Source: Pseudomonas viridiflava
Lineage (GTDB): Bacteria > Pseudomonadota > Gammaproteobacteria > Pseudomonadales > Pseudomonadaceae
Direction: 5' to 3'
Assembly (NCBI RefSeq): GCF_900589395.1
Contig: NZ_UUIS01000006.1
Location: 1-64,000 of the forward strand
DNA length: 64,000 bases
Shown: one piece after another, positions 30,157 through 40,021 of the stretch
How the letters are laid out: each line of letters begins with the position of its first letter
Position numbering within the stretch: the stretch's first letter is position 1
The notes under the pieces: model-generated
Database searches by the model: none
What the model was told of the DNA's origin: nothing
Seen by the model: only the letters and a program-made list of their open reading frames with translations
Program-made: the position numbers and the translations under genes

Positions 30157-31146
30157 TCAGCGCAGGCTAGGCCCGGCAAAGCCGGCCCACATGGCCAGGC
30201 GCTCGGCAATGCTGGTGCCCAGCTTCTTGGAGAACCGATCGAACGGTGACTCCTGGATCGTGTAGTCGACGATATCCTTGGCGCCGATCACTTCGCGCGC
30301 AACATAGCTCGAACTGCCCAGCGCATCGACCAGCCCAAGTCCCACGGCCTGTTCACCGGTCCAGATCAGACCGGAGAACAGCTCGGGATGCTCCTTGTCC
30401 TTAAGGCGCTCACCGCGCCCCTGCTTGACGCTGGCAATGAACTGACGATGCGTGGTGGCCAGTACTTCCTGCCAGAACTGCGTCTCGTCAGCCTTCTGCG
30501 GTTGGAACGGATCGAGAAAGGCCTTGTGCTCGCCCGATGTGTAGGTGCGCCGGTCCACGCCCAGCTTTTCCATCGCACCGACAAAGCCAAAACCGGCGGC
30601 GGTCACGCCGATGGAACCGACCAGGCTGGACTTGTCGGCATAGATCTGATCGGCGGCACTGGCGATGTAATAGGCGCCGGAGGCTCCCAGGTCGGTAATC
30701 ACTGCATAGACCTTGATCGCCGGCTTTTCTGCACGCAGACGACGGATTTCGTCATACACGTAACCCGACTGCACCGGACTGCCGCCCGGGCTGTTGATAC
30801 GCAGGATCACGCCACGGGTATTGGTATCCTCGAACGCCGCGCGCAGGCTGCCGACAATGTTATCGGCACTGGCCGACTCCTTGTCGGCGATCATGCCCTG
30901 AATCTCGATCAGCGCCGTGTGGCTGCCGCCGCCCGAGATCTTCTTGTCGCCAAACAACGGCATGAACAGCAACAGCGCCGAAAACAGATAGGCAAATGTC
31001 AGGAACTTGAAAAAAATACCCCAGCGCCGGCTGCGACGCTGCTCCTGAACACCGGCCAGCAGGGTTTTCTCCAGCAGCTTCCAGCTCTTGGCGTCTTCCG
31101 GCAATCCGTCCCTGTCCGGCGACGGCGCATTCCATTTATCAGACAT
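30157..31146 (-). CDS. sppA: Signal peptide peptidase A (S49 family)
   Basis: A 329-residue inner-membrane serine protease that degrades leftover signal peptides. One N-terminal membrane helix (FLTFAYLFSALLLFMPLF, about residues 47-64) anchors a periplasmic S49 domain. The catalytic serine lies in GASGAYYIASAAD and the lysine region near SSLVGSIGVT; INSPGGSPVQSG marks the fold. It is the short, single-domain form (E. coli SppA is twice as long). It lies 7 bp after the HAD gene in the rluC transcript. Confidence 0.92.
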   Translation of the reverse strand: MSDKWNAPSPDRDGLPEDAKSWKLLEKTLLAGVQEQRRSRRWGIFFKFLTFAYLFSALLLFMPLFGDKKISGGGSHTALIEIQGMIADKESASADNIVGSLRAAFEDTNTRGVILRINSPGGSPVQSGYVYDEIRRLRAEKPAIKVYAVITDLGASGAYYIASAADQIYADKSSLVGSIGVTAAGFGFVGAMEKLGVDRRTYTSGEHKAFLDPFQPQKADETQFWQEVLATTHRQFIASVKQGRGERLKDKEHPELFSGLIWTGEQAVGLGLVDALGSSSYVAREVIGAKDIVDYTIQESPFDRFSKKLGTSIAERLAMWAGFAGPSLR

Positions 31147-31153
31147 AGCTCAT

Positions 31154-31834
31154 TTACCCCGGCTGCAAAAACGAGTTGCCGCGCTTACCCAACCAGGCGC
31201 GCAGCTCGGAAAAATGCTCGATGGCCAGCCGTGGCTGGTACGCACGCAGCGAGTCCAGCGACTGGGCACCGTAGCCCACCGCCACTGAATCCATGCCGGC
31301 ATTGCGCGCCATCAGCAGATCGAAGGAAGCATCACCAATCATCAGCGAACGCTCAGGCGGCACATCACAGTGCGCCATGATCTCGTGCAGCATCAACGGA
31401 TCGGGCTTGCTGGCGGTTTCGTCGGCAGCCCGGGTGATGTCGAAATACTCGAGCCAGCCATGTGCCCCCAGCACCCGGTCCAGCCCGCGCCGCGCCTTGC
31501 CGGTGGCCACCGCCAGGCGATAACCCTCCTCGCGAAAGGCCTGCATCGACTCCAGCACACCCTCGAACAGCGGCGAAGCCACCTGGTCCATGGCCATGTA
31601 GCTATCGGCATAGCGCTGACGAAAATCGAGCAGCGCACTGGGGGAAATGTCCGGATACAGCGTGCGAATGGCCTCAGGCAGGCCCAGGCCAATGATGCCC
31701 TTGATCGACAGCTCGTCACGCACCGGCATGTCGCCGGTCAGTGCCGCCTCGCTCATGGCCTGGACAATACGCCCGATGGAGTCGGCCAGCGTGCCGTCCC
31801 AGTCGAAGATCAGCAGGTCATAATCACGGCGCAC
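31154..31834 (-). CDS. HAD-IA hydrolase (Gph-like)
   Basis: A 226-residue phosphatase of the HAD superfamily. Motif I is [10 protein letters not shown] with nucleophile Asp11 and acid Asp13; motif II threonine is in [11 protein letters not shown]; motif IV is in [16 protein letters not shown]. It resembles phosphoglycolate phosphatase, but the substrate is not decided by sequence. The start is a GTG at 31834 that overlaps the end of rluC by 11 nt; the two are surely co-translated. P. aeruginosa has the same gene between sppA and rluC. Confidence 0.9.
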   Translation of the reverse strand: MRRDYDLLIFDWDGTLADSIGRIVQAMSEAALTGDMPVRDELSIKGIIGLGLPEAIRTLYPDISPSALLDFRQRYADSYMAMDQVASPLFEGVLESMQAFREEGYRLAVATGKARRGLDRVLGAHGWLEYFDITRAADETASKPDPLMLHEIMAHCDVPPERSLMIGDASFDLLMARNAGMDSVAVGYGAQSLDSLRAYQPRLAIEHFSELRAWLGKRGNSFLQPG

Positions 31835-32780
31835 TCAAACGCTCCACGGTTCTGGCCCACATTTCATCAACAGGCGCCTGCAACTGCAGCAATCCGCCAT
31901 CGGGCAACGGCACGTTGAGCATATAGGCGTGCAGGAACAGACGCTTGCCACCCAGCTCACGGATCTCGCGAGAGAAATCCTCATCGCCGTATTTGGAGTC
32001 ACCGGCAATGCAGTGCCCTGCATGCAGGGTGTGCACACGAATCTGGTGAGTACGGCCCGTCACCGGCTTGGCCTCGACCATGGTGGCGAAATCGCCGAAG
32101 CGACGCAGCACCTTGAACAGCGTCAGGGCCTCCTTGCCTTCATCATTGACCTCGACCATGCGCTCGCCCGAGCGCAGGTTGCTCTTGAGCAACGGCGCAC
32201 GCACCTGCTTGCAACTGGTCGCCCAGTTGCCACGTACCAGCGCCATGTAGCGCTTGTCGACACCGTCGCCGCGCAGGGCTTCGTGCAGGTGCCGCAGCAT
32301 GCTGCGCTTCTTGGCAATCATCAAAAGGCCAGAGGTGTCACGGTCCAGGCGATGGACCAGCTCCAGCTCCTTGGCATCGGGACGCAACTGACGGAAAGCC
32401 TCGATTACGCCAAAGCTCAGGCCACTGCCGCCATGCACAGCGATGCCGGCCGGCTTGTTGATCACCAGCAGCGCCTTGTCTTCATGGACAATCGAGGCTT
32501 CCAGGCGCTGCAGCAGGGCCTGTGCCACCGGCACCGGCTCGTCGCGCTCGGGCACACGCACCGGCGGAATGCGCACGATGTCGCCCGCCTGCAGCTTGTA
32601 CTCCGGCTTGGTGCGCCCCTTGTTCACCCGCACTTCGCCCTTGCGCACGATGCGGTAGATCAAGGTCTTGGGCACGCCCTTGAGGTACGTGATCAGGAAG
32701 TTATCAATGCGTTGACCGGCAAGTTCCGGCGCAACCTCGACCAGCTGGACGCCGGGGGTTGGGGGGGCAATATTCGTCAT
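31824..32780 (-). CDS. rluC: 23S rRNA pseudouridine(955/2504/2580) synthase
   Basis: A 318-residue RNA-modifying enzyme. It has an N-terminal S4 RNA-binding domain ([36 protein letters not shown]) and a pseudouridine synthase domain with the catalytic aspartate in [15 protein letters not shown] and the [10 protein letters not shown] signature. The start at 32780 ([10 protein letters not shown]) is preferred over an ATG four codons earlier. It is divergent from rne, its conserved neighbour, across the 713-bp leader region. Confidence 0.94.
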   Translation of the reverse strand: MTNIAPPTPGVQLVEVAPELAGQRIDNFLITYLKGVPKTLIYRIVRKGEVRVNKGRTKPEYKLQAGDIVRIPPVRVPERDEPVPVAQALLQRLEASIVHEDKALLVINKPAGIAVHGGSGLSFGVIEAFRQLRPDAKELELVHRLDRDTSGLLMIAKKRSMLRHLHEALRGDGVDKRYMALVRGNWATSCKQVRAPLLKSNLRSGERMVEVNDEGKEALTLFKVLRRFGDFATMVEAKPVTGRTHQIRVHTLHAGHCIAGDSKYGDEDFSREIRELGGKRLFLHAYMLNVPLPDGGLLQLQAPVDEMWARTVERLSAP

Positions 32781-32809
32781 GCCGCGAATCATAACAATTT
32801 TTTATGGAT

Positions 32810-32838
32810 TTGAAGCACTTAATGATTGCTGCTATAGT
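32810..32838 (+). promoter_or_regulatory. Sigma-70 promoter of rne
   Basis: -35 TTGAAG (32810-32815) and -10 TATAGT (32833-32838) are separated by exactly 17 bp. It lies 30 bp from the rluC start codon and about 655 bp before the rne ATG. Confidence 0.75.
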
Positions 32839-32844
32839 CGCGAA

Positions 32845-33493
32845 CGCCGCCAAAAGCGGTCGGACAGCGGACAAACGGTTGACAACCGGCCCTGACCAAC
32901 GCAATTCACAGGGCGGGAGGCCGCCCTGCAAGGCTCTCGGTGATAACGAAGCCACCCCGGAATGTAACAAGCGCGCGTGACATGAGGCCTGAAATACGCC
33001 GGATCGCTGAGTCGACACTCGCCTTCCCGAGCGAAGAACCCACGGCCAGTTCACAAGGTGCTGTCGCTTCCAGGTGCTTTGAGCGAAGCCTTACGAACAA
33101 CGCCTCGAGCCATGATGCGCGACCTTCCACGGGAAGATCGCGGTAAATGCCAACCCGCTGCGGATTCTGCGCACGGCAGCACCCGAATTATCAGGGATAC
33201 GTGTAGGGCGGAGACGCACGACCATCGGACTGTGTAGCAACAACGCTGTTCAAGACGCTTCATCTCGTCCGCTACCGATGGCCGATTCCTCCTCCTGATC
33301 AAGCTTTTGCTGGCTGGGTGCCTTATGTCACCACAGCAAACAGGAAACGTCGTCGCGACTTTCCGGCCCTGTTGGGCGGAATCCTCGCCAGAAACTGGAG
33401 TACCCCGGTACTCCTGACGTGCTCTGACACCGACCGTGAGAAGTCGTGTGTGCCGAACGCCGTTTCCGGCAGCCCGGAAACCGACGGTACTAC
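32845..33493 (+). promoter_or_regulatory. Long structured 5' leader of rne
   Basis: About 650 nt without a plausible gene lie between the promoter and the rne ATG. Several perfect or near-perfect hairpins are visible: CAGGGCGG/CCGCCCTG with a GAGG loop (32909-32928), a near-perfect one around 33120-33142, GGAGTACC/GGTACTCC (33397-33414), and GTTTCCGG/CCGGAAAC with a CAGC loop (33462-33481) just 12 nt before the start codon. RNase E regulates its own mRNA through leader stems in E. coli, and a comparable function is likely here, though the sequences need not be related. No strong Shine-Dalgarno site precedes the ATG. Confidence 0.7.
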
Positions 33494-36400
33494 ATGAAAA
33501 GAATGCTGATTAACGCAACTCAACCCGAAGAGTTGCGTGTTGCCCTGGTAGATGGCCAACGCCTCTATGACCTGGACATCGAGTCCGGCGCCCGCGAGCA
33601 GAAAAAGGCCAATATCTATAAAGGCCGCATCACTCGCATCGAGCCAAGCCTGGAGGCCGCCTTCGTCGATTTCGGCTCCGAGCGCCATGGCTTCCTGCCC
33701 CTCAAGGAAATCTCCCGCGAATACTTCAAGAAAAATCCTGAAGGCCGCGTCAACATCAAGGACGTCCTGAGCGAAGGCCAGGAAGTCATTGTTCAGGTCG
33801 AAAAAGAAGAACGTGGCAACAAGGGTGCCGCCCTGACCACCTTCATCAGCCTGGCCGGTCGCTACCTGGTGCTGATGCCCAACAATCCGCGTGCCGGCGG
33901 CATTTCACGCCGCATCGAAGGCGAAGAGCGCAACGAGCTGCGCGAGGCCCTCAACGGCCTGATCGCACCGGCTGACATGGGCCTGATCGTACGCACGGCC
34001 GGCCTGGGCCGCAGCAGCGAAGAAATGCAGTGGGACCTCGACTACCTGCTGCAGCTGTGGACCGCCATCAAGGAAGCGTCCCTGGACCGCTCCGCTCCTT
34101 TCCTGATCTACCAGGAAAGCAACGTCATCATCCGTGCCATCCGCGACTACCTGCGCCAGGACATCGGTGAAGTCCTGATCGACAGCATCGAGGCCCAGGA
34201 AGAAGCCCTGACCTTCATCCGCCAGGTGATGCCGCAGTACGCCAGCAAGATCAAGCTGTACGAAGACAGCGTGCCGCTGTTCAACCGCTTCCAGATCGAA
34301 AGCCAGATCGAAACCGCCTTCCAGCGCGTGGTCGAGCTGCCGTCCGGCGGCTCGATCGTGATCGATCCGACCGAAGCCCTGGTGTCGATCGACATCAACT
34401 CGGCACGCGCCACCAAAGGCAGTGACATCGAAGAAACCGCGCTGCAGACCAACCTGGAAGCGGCCGAGGAAATCGCCCGCCAGCTGCGTCTGCGTGACAT
34501 CGGCGGCCTGATCGTCATCGACTTCATCGACATGACGCCGGCCAAGAACCAGCGTGCCGTCGAAGAAAAAGTCCGCGAAAGCCTCGAGGCCGACCGCGCC
34601 CGCGTTCAGGTCGGTCGTATCTCGCGCTTCGGCCTGCTGGAAATGTCCCGTCAGCGCCTGCGTCCTTCGCTGGGCGAAAGCAGCGGTATCGTCTGCCCAC
34701 GCTGCAACGGCACCGGCATCATCCGTGACGTCGAATCGCTGTCGCTGGCCATCCTGCGCCTGATCGAAGAAGAGGCCCTGAAGGACCGTACCGCCGAAGT
34801 CCGCGCCCAGGTGCCGATTCCGGTCGCAGCTTTCCTGCTCAACGAAAAGCGCAACTCGATCACCAAGATCGAACTGCGCACCCGCGCCCGCATCGTCATC
34901 CTGCCGAACGATCACCTCGAGACGCCGCACTTCGAAGTGCAGCGCCTGCGTGATGACAACCCGGACGCCAACATCAACACCAGCTACGAAATCGCCGCAG
35001 CCGCGGCCGAAGTCGAAGAAGTCGTGCCACAGGCCAGCGCCACCCGCACCCTGGTTCGCCAGGAAGCCGCCGTCAAGACCGCACCGGCTCGCGCCAACGC
35101 CCCGGTCCCGGCCGAAGAGGCCGCACCCGCCGCCGCTCCAGTGGCCGCGCCTGCGCCAACCCACGAACCCAGCCTGTTCAAGGGCCTGGTGAAGTCGCTG
35201 GTCAGCCTGTTTGCCACCAGCAAGCCGGAACCGGTCGCTCCGGTCGCTGCTGAAAAGCCTGCCGCCACCGAACGCCCGGCGCGCAATGACGAGCGCCGTA
35301 ACGGTCGCCAGCAGAGCCGCGGCCGCAACAACCGTCGCGATGAAGAACGCAAGCCACGTGAAGAGCGTGCCGAGCGCGCTCCGCGCGAAGAACGTGCACC
35401 GCGTGAAGAACGCGCTCCACGTGAAGAACGTGCCCCGCGTGAAGAACGCGCACCGCGTGAAGAGCGTGCCCCTCGCGAAGAGCGTGCACCGCGTGAAGAA
35501 CGTGCACCGCGCGAAGAGCGTGCACCGCGTGAAGAAAACGGCCAGCGTGAAGAACGCCCGGCCCGCGCGCCACGTGAAGAACGCAATTCCCGTGACCGCA
35601 AGCCACGTGAAGAACGCGTGCGTGAACTGCGCGAACCGCTGGACGCTACACCGGTCGCCGCCGCCCTGGCAGCCGATGCCGTAGCACCGGCTGCCGACGC
35701 ACCGGTTCGTGAAGAACGTCCGGAACGCGCTCCGCGCGAAGAGCGTCAGCCACGCCCACCGCGTGAAGAGCGTCAACCTCGCGCCGAGCAAGACAGTGCC
35801 GCCGGCGAAGAAGAAGTCCTGAACAGCGAAGAGCAGGCTCACGACGATCAGCAGGAAGGCAACGAGGGTGATCGCCCGCGCCGCCGCTCCCGTGGTCAGC
35901 GTCGCCGCAGCAACCGTCGCGAGCGTCAGCGCGATGCCAATGGCAACATCATCGAAGGCAGCGAAGAAGCCGGCAACGATGACAACGGCGACGCCTTGGC
36001 CGCCGGCCTGGTCGTGACGGCTGCCGTTGCAGGCGGCGTGCTGAGTGCTCCGGCTGAAGCCGATGCGCATCAACAGGCCGAACGTGCCAGCGAAGCTGCA
36101 GCTTCATCCACCCACGAGCCGACCGCCAGCCACACTGAAAACCAGGCACCTGTGGTCGCGGACGTCGTGGACGCCACGGTCGAAGCACCTGCCGTCGACG
36201 CGACTGACCGCACTGAAACCCCGGCAGTAGACGTCAGCGTCAGCGAAGCATCGGCGGTGCAGGAGCCTGCCGCACCATTCGCGCCGGTGGAGGCACCGGT
36301 GGTCGAAAGCGTTGAGCCTGCGCCCGCAAGCCCGGCCGCTGCGCAAGTCGAACTGATCCAGGAAGCGCCTGCTCCTGTCATCATCGCCGACGACCAGCCA

Positions 36401-36985
36401 GCCGCACGCTTCACGCCGACGCCTGAGCCGACGCCCGAAGCTGAAGCGCCAGTAGCAACCGCCGCCATCATCGACACGCCGATCACCGAGTCGGCGGAGC
36501 TTGTGCCTGCCGCCGTACCCGAGCCTGTAGCCGAAGCGCCAGTGGTCGAAGCGCCAATGGTCGAGCCAGCCGTCGTTGAACAGTCTGTGGTCGAAAGCCC
36601 AGTGGTTGAAACGCCTGCCCAGGCCCCGGTCATCGAAACGCCGGTGGTCGACGCTCCTGCCCCTGTAGAAGCTGCGGCCCTGCCGGTCAGCAGCTCGGGC
36701 CGTGCGCCTAATGACCCGCGTGAAGTGCGTCGTCGCAAGCGTGAAGCCGAAGAGCAACGTCGCCTGCAGGCTGAAAACCCGTCAGCGCCTGTGGCGCCGG
36801 TCGAGGCGCCTGTCGTTGAAACCCCTGTGGTTGAAAACGCTGCGATCCAGGCGCCAGCCGTAGAACCTCTGGTCACCACCGAGGCCGCTGCGGTACAGGA
36901 CACTGCAGAGGACAAGGTCGAGCCGACCGATCTTCGCAAAGCCCTGACTGAGGCAGAAACCAGCGAAAGCAAACCGCTGGTCTGA
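33494..36985 (+). CDS. rne: Ribonuclease E
   Basis: A 1163-residue endoribonuclease and degradosome scaffold. The start at 33494 ([10 protein letters not shown]) is the conserved N-terminus. The catalytic half holds an S1 domain (about 35-120), the 5'-sensor region, the DNase I-like domain with metal ligands Asp300 (SIDINSARA) and Asp343 (IVIDFIDM), and the zinc link Cys401/Cys404 (CPRCNGTG). The C-terminal half (from about residue 520) is disordered: an Arg/Glu-rich RNA-binding part with nine APREER-type repeats, a basic [17 protein letters not shown] patch, and a long Pro/Ala/Val-rich tail. The last residues probably hold partner sites, but no motif was clear. It ends in a strong terminator. 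Confidence 0.97.
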   Translation: MKRMLINATQPEELRVALVDGQRLYDLDIESGAREQKKANIYKGRITRIEPSLEAAFVDFGSERHGFLPLKEISREYFKKNPEGRVNIKDVLSEGQEVIVQVEKEERGNKGAALTTFISLAGRYLVLMPNNPRAGGISRRIEGEERNELREALNGLIAPADMGLIVRTAGLGRSSEEMQWDLDYLLQLWTAIKEASLDRSAPFLIYQESNVIIRAIRDYLRQDIGEVLIDSIEAQEEALTFIRQVMPQYASKIKLYEDSVPLFNRFQIESQIETAFQRVVELPSGGSIVIDPTEALVSIDINSARATKGSDIEETALQTNLEAAEEIARQLRLRDIGGLIVIDFIDMTPAKNQRAVEEKVRESLEADRARVQVGRISRFGLLEMSRQRLRPSLGESSGIVCPRCNGTGIIRDVESLSLAILRLIEEEALKDRTAEVRAQVPIPVAAFLLNEKRNSITKIELRTRARIVILPNDHLETPHFEVQRLRDDNPDANINTSYEIAAAAAEVEEVVPQASATRTLVRQEAAVKTAPARANAPVPAEEAAPAAAPVAAPAPTHEPSLFKGLVKSLVSLFATSKPEPVAPVAAEKPAATERPARNDERRNGRQQSRGRNNRRDEERKPREERAERAPREERAPREERAPREERAPREERAPREERAPREERAPREERAPREERAPREENGQREERPARAPREERNSRDRKPREERVRELREPLDATPVAAALAADAVAPAADAPVREERPERAPREERQPRPPREERQPRAEQDSAAGEEEVLNSEEQAHDDQQEGNEGDRPRRRSRGQRRRSNRRERQRDANGNIIEGSEEAGNDDNGDALAAGLVVTAAVAGGVLSAPAEADAHQQAERASEAAASSTHEPTASHTENQAPVVADVVDATVEAPAVDATDRTETPAVDVSVSEASAVQEPAAPFAPVEAPVVESVEPAPASPAAAQVELIQEAPAPVIIADDQPAARFTPTPEPTPEAEAPVATAAIIDTPITESAELVPAAVPEPVAEAPVVEAPMVEPAVVEQSVVESPVVETPAQAPVIETPVVDAPAPVEAAALPVSSSGRAPNDPREVRRRKREAEEQRRLQAENPSAPVAPVEAPVVETPVVENAAIQAPAVEPLVTTEAAAVQDTAEDKVEPTDLRKALTEAETSESKPLV
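35378..35539 (+). repeat. Nine 18-bp tandem repeats in rne
   Basis: Nine in-frame units encode APREER (eight exact, the last APREEN) at residues 629-682. Codons vary between units at third positions, so the peptide repeat is kept while the DNA has diverged. Single related units recur at about 35570-35590 and 35730-35765. It belongs to the arginine-rich RNA-binding part of RNase E. Confidence 0.95.
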
Positions 36986-36997
36986 TCGACCTCATGA

Positions 36998-37034
36998 AAA
37001 AGCCCCGCCTGCGCAAGCAGTCGGGGCTTTTTTT
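36998..37034 (+). terminator. Rho-independent terminator of rne
   Basis: A stem AAAGCCCCG/CGGGGCTTT with a 14-nt loop (37000-37029) is followed by a run of T residues, 12 bp past the rne stop codon. Confidence 0.92.
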
Positions 37035-37090
37035 TGGTCTGTGTTTATGACCCCCAAGCCGGTGGCTTGCTTCCTCACACGAGTTTCGTC

Positions 37091-38014
37091 ATGCCCTCCC
37101 CCCTGAAAGGCTTCATCGATACTGATGTCCCGGACCAGTCCGGAAAATGTTTTATCGTCACCGGGGCCAATACCGGACTCGGCTACGAGATAACACGAGT
37201 CCTGGCAGCACGCGGTGCACGCGTGCTGCTCGCTTGCCGGGACGCGGCCAAGGCCGGGCAGGCCATGGCGCGCATCACGGCCCTTACGCCACAGGCCGAC
37301 CTGGCATTCCTGCCGCTGGACCTTGCCGACCTGCCCGGCATCCAGGCGGCGGCCCGACAAGCGAATGGTGAACCCCGCCTGGATGCACTGATCAATAACG
37401 CTGGCGTGATGACGCCACCGCTCATGCGTACCCGCCAGGGTTTCGAGTTGCAATGGGGCGTCAATCACCTCGGCAGCTTTGCGCTGACGGCGCTGCTGCT
37501 GCCCAAACTGGGGGAAACACCCGGCGCCAGGGTCGTGACCACCTCCAGCCTGGCGCATCGGGGCGCCCGCATCGACTGGGATGACCTCAATGCCGAGCGC
37601 AGCTATAACCGGATGAAGCGCTATGGCGCCAGCAAGCTGGCCAATGCGCTGTTCTTTTTCGAGCTTGATCGACGGCTGCGTGCGGCTGGTTCGAAGGTGA
37701 CGGCGCTGGGCTGTCATCCTGGCATTGCCGCTACGGAACTGGGACGCTTCATGGGCCCCATGAAGGTTTTCGGGCCCATGGTGGGCTGGTTGCTCAACAC
37801 GCCGCAAAAAGGCGCATGGCCTGCGCTGCAAGCAGCAACGGGAGCCGTGAAACCAGGTGCTTACTACGGCCCGACCGGCCTGGGTGAAGCCCGAGGCACC
37901 TCAGGCGAGGCATCACGCTCGGCACAGGCACAGGACCCGGTGCTGGCGCGACGCCTCTGGGATCAATCGATCAGCATGACCGGGATCGACCCCGGCCTGC
38001 CACCTGCACCTTGA
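37091..38014 (+). CDS. SDR family oxidoreductase (retinol-dehydrogenase-like)
   Basis: A 307-residue short-chain dehydrogenase of the longer, retinol-dehydrogenase/WW-oxidoreductase-like type. The cofactor motif TGANTGLGYE is at about residues 25-34. NNAGVM, TTSSLAHRG with the catalytic serine and the tyrosine-lysine pair in YGASKLANALFF follow. The start at 37091 (MPSPLKGF) is used; a TTG further upstream lies inside the rne terminator. It has no obvious partner: rne ends just upstream and murB converges 3 bp downstream. I know of no SDR here in P. aeruginosa, so it is probably lineage-specific. The substrate is unknown. Confidence 0.87.
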   Translation: MPSPLKGFIDTDVPDQSGKCFIVTGANTGLGYEITRVLAARGARVLLACRDAAKAGQAMARITALTPQADLAFLPLDLADLPGIQAAARQANGEPRLDALINNAGVMTPPLMRTRQGFELQWGVNHLGSFALTALLLPKLGETPGARVVTTSSLAHRGARIDWDDLNAERSYNRMKRYGASKLANALFFFELDRRLRAAGSKVTALGCHPGIAATELGRFMGPMKVFGPMVGWLLNTPQKGAWPALQAATGAVKPGAYYGPTGLGEARGTSGEASRSAQAQDPVLARRLWDQSISMTGIDPGLPPAP

Positions 38015-38017
38015 AGC

Positions 38018-39061
38018 TCAATACAGATTGGGCTCCATCTCCAGACTGACACCGAAACGCTCGACGATATCGGCCTGGATGCGCTGCGCCAGGCTCAACA
38101 GTTGCAGGCCGCTGGCCTGGCCGTAGTTGACCAGCACCAGCGCCTGCAACCGATGCACTCCGGCATCACCTTCACGAAAGCCCTTCCAGCCCGCCTGCTC
38201 GATCAGCCAGCCGGCCGCCAGCTTCATCTGATCGTCACCCTGTGGATAAGCGACCAATTGCGGGTAGCGCAGCTTGAGGGCCTGGGCCTGGGCAAGCGGC
38301 ACCAGCGGATTCTTGAAGAAGCTGCCAGCATTGCCCAGCACGGTCGGGTCCGGCAGTTTTTCGCTGCGGATGGCACAGATGGCCCGGCTGACATCCAGCG
38401 GGGTCGGTTGCTCGATGCCCTGCTCGCCCAGGCGCTGGCGCACCGGACCGTATTCCAGATGCAGGTGTGCCTGGCGGCTCAGGATGAACCTGACCCGCAG
38501 GATGATCCAGCGCCCGGCCTGCTGTTTGAACACACTGTCGCGATAACCGAACCGGCACTGCTCCAGAGAGAATTCGTGCAGATCGCCGGTTTCACGCTCC
38601 AGCGCGACCAGGCTATGGAACACATCCTTGATCTCGACCCCATAGGCGCCAATGTTCTGCATCGGCGCCGCACCGACTGTGCCAGGGATCAAGCTGAGAT
38701 TTTCCAGGCCCGCCAGGCCCATCTGCAGGCACGTCTGCACGAACGGGTGCCAAGGCTCGCCGGCCTCGGCCTCGACCACCACCCGCTGGGGCTCATCGCT
38801 CAGGATGCGCACGCCACGGCTGGCCATGCGCACCACCAATGCCTGTACATCCGCCGTCAACAACAGGTTGCTGCCGCCGCCGATCACCAGCAACGGCACC
38901 TGTCGCTCACGGGCACAGGCCAAGGCCTGACGCACATCGTCGTCGTTGTGGGCCTGGGCAAACAACCGGGCCTGGACATCGACACCAAAGCTGTTGAATG
39001 CCTTGAGCGAAACCCCGGGCTGCACCTCAAGGCGCGCGTGCCGAACCTCTTCAGCGCCCAC
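38018..39061 (-). CDS. murB: UDP-N-acetylenolpyruvoylglucosamine reductase
   Basis: A 347-residue FAD enzyme that makes UDP-MurNAc for peptidoglycan. FAD-domain signatures VIGGGSNLLLT and PGTVGAAPMQNIGAYGVE are present, followed by the type I C-terminal domain (LGNAGSFFKNP with the catalytic serine). The start is a GTG at 39061, preceded by GGAAGG at 6-nt spacing, two bases after the kdsB stop; a TTG at 39067 would overlap kdsB but leaves no room for the site. The first 14 or so residues (to LEVQPG) are longer than usual, and a GTG at 39028 is an alternative. Confidence 0.95.
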   Translation of the reverse strand: MGAEEVRHARLEVQPGVSLKAFNSFGVDVQARLFAQAHNDDDVRQALACARERQVPLLVIGGGSNLLLTADVQALVVRMASRGVRILSDEPQRVVVEAEAGEPWHPFVQTCLQMGLAGLENLSLIPGTVGAAPMQNIGAYGVEIKDVFHSLVALERETGDLHEFSLEQCRFGYRDSVFKQQAGRWIILRVRFILSRQAHLHLEYGPVRQRLGEQGIEQPTPLDVSRAICAIRSEKLPDPTVLGNAGSFFKNPLVPLAQAQALKLRYPQLVAYPQGDDQMKLAAGWLIEQAGWKGFREGDAGVHRLQALVLVNYGQASGLQLLSLAQRIQADIVERFGVSLEMEPNLY

Positions 39062-39063
39062 CT

Positions 39064-39828
39064 TCAACCTTCCAGCAAGCGCCGTACGCGCTCCAGGTCT
39101 TCAGGGGTGTCCACGCCTGCCGGCGGCGCCTCGACAGCGTCGGCGACATGAATGCGCACGCCATGCCAGAGCGCTCGCAACTGCTCCAGAGACTCGGTGT
39201 TCTCCAGCCAGCACGGACCCCAGGCCACGAAATCGTGCAAAAACCCTGCGCGATAGGCGTAGATGCCAATGTGGCGACGGTAAGGAACGCCTGCGGGCAA
39301 CACATCGCGGCTGGCCGCCAGTGCATCGCGCGCCCAGGGCAGCGGTGCCCGGCTGAACGTCAGGGCCAGGCCATTGATGTCGGTCGCGACCTTGACCACA
39401 TTGGGGTTGAACAGACTGGTCACATCCTCGAGCGGTTCGGCCAGGGTGGCGATGCCCGCTTCAGGATGGGCCGCCAGGTTGGCCGCCACCTGATCGATGA
39501 CCGAGGGAGGAATCAGCGGCTCGTCACCCTGCACATTGACCACGATGGCGTCTGCCGCCAGACCCAGCTTGCCGGCCACTTCGGCCAGGCGGTCGGTACC
39601 GGAGTTGTGGTCTTCGCGGGTCAGCAGCACCTCGGCGCCAAACCCCTGGCAGGCCTCGAAGATGCGTGCATCGTCGGTGGCCACGACCACCCGTGCGGCG
39701 CTGCTCTTGCGCGCCTGTTCCCACACATGCTGGACCATCGGCTTGCCGGCGATGGTCTTGAGCGGCTTGCCAGGAAAGCGGCTGGAGCCGAAACGCGCCG
39801 GAATCACCACGGTAAAGGGGGCGGTCAT
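39064..39828 (-). CDS. kdsB: CMP-KDO synthetase
   Basis: A 254-residue 3-deoxy-manno-octulosonate cytidylyltransferase that activates KDO for lipid A. The N-terminal nucleotide-binding loop [14 protein letters not shown] is intact, with [12 protein letters not shown] and GTDRLAE. It overlaps the Trm112-like gene by 4 nt (ATGA) and is 2 nt before murB. In P. aeruginosa and P. putida a small tyrosine phosphatase gene lies between kdsB and murB; it is absent here. Confidence 0.97.
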   Translation of the reverse strand: MTAPFTVVIPARFGSSRFPGKPLKTIAGKPMVQHVWEQARKSSAARVVVATDDARIFEACQGFGAEVLLTREDHNSGTDRLAEVAGKLGLAADAIVVNVQGDEPLIPPSVIDQVAANLAAHPEAGIATLAEPLEDVTSLFNPNVVKVATDINGLALTFSRAPLPWARDALAASRDVLPAGVPYRRHIGIYAYRAGFLHDFVAWGPCWLENTESLEQLRALWHGVRIHVADAVEAPPAGVDTPEDLERVRRLLEG

Positions 39829-40010
39829 TTTTCCAGGCGCTCCTCGGCAGTCAGGGTGCGCGCCTCGGTTTCAAGCATCACCGGGATGCCGTCGCGAATC
39901 GGATAGGCCAGGCCTGCGCCCTTGCTGATCAGCTCGGTCTTGTCGGCGCTGAGTTTGAGAGGTCCCTTGCAGATCGGGCAGGCGAGGATGTCGAGCAGTT
40001 TGGTATCCAT
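39825..40010 (-). CDS. Trm112/YcaR family small protein
   Basis: A 61-residue protein with the N-terminal CPICKGPL motif and the C-terminal [11 protein letters not shown] stretch of the Trm112 family, which in eukaryotes activates methyltransferases. The bacterial role is unproven. The start at 40010 ([12 protein letters not shown]) is the family start; the longer frame is an lpxK shadow. The gap to lpxK is 11 bp, and a 4-nt overlap joins it to kdsB. Confidence 0.93.
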   Translation of the reverse strand: MDTKLLDILACPICKGPLKLSADKTELISKGAGLAYPIRDGIPVMLETEARTLTAEERLEK

Positions 40011-40021
40011 GGAAGATCCCG

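Noticed and set aside
35378..35539. Possible CRISPR array
   Set aside because: The repeats are contiguous, in frame with rne, have no unique spacers, and no cas gene is near.
33905..36073. 722-codon open frame on the minus strand inside rne
   Set aside because: It is an antisense shadow created by the GC-rich, repeat-rich rne coding sequence; it has no ribosome-binding site or recognisable domain.
38018..38020. Terminator between the SDR gene and murB
   Set aside because: Only 3 bp separate the two stop codons and no hairpin with T-run is visible nearby.
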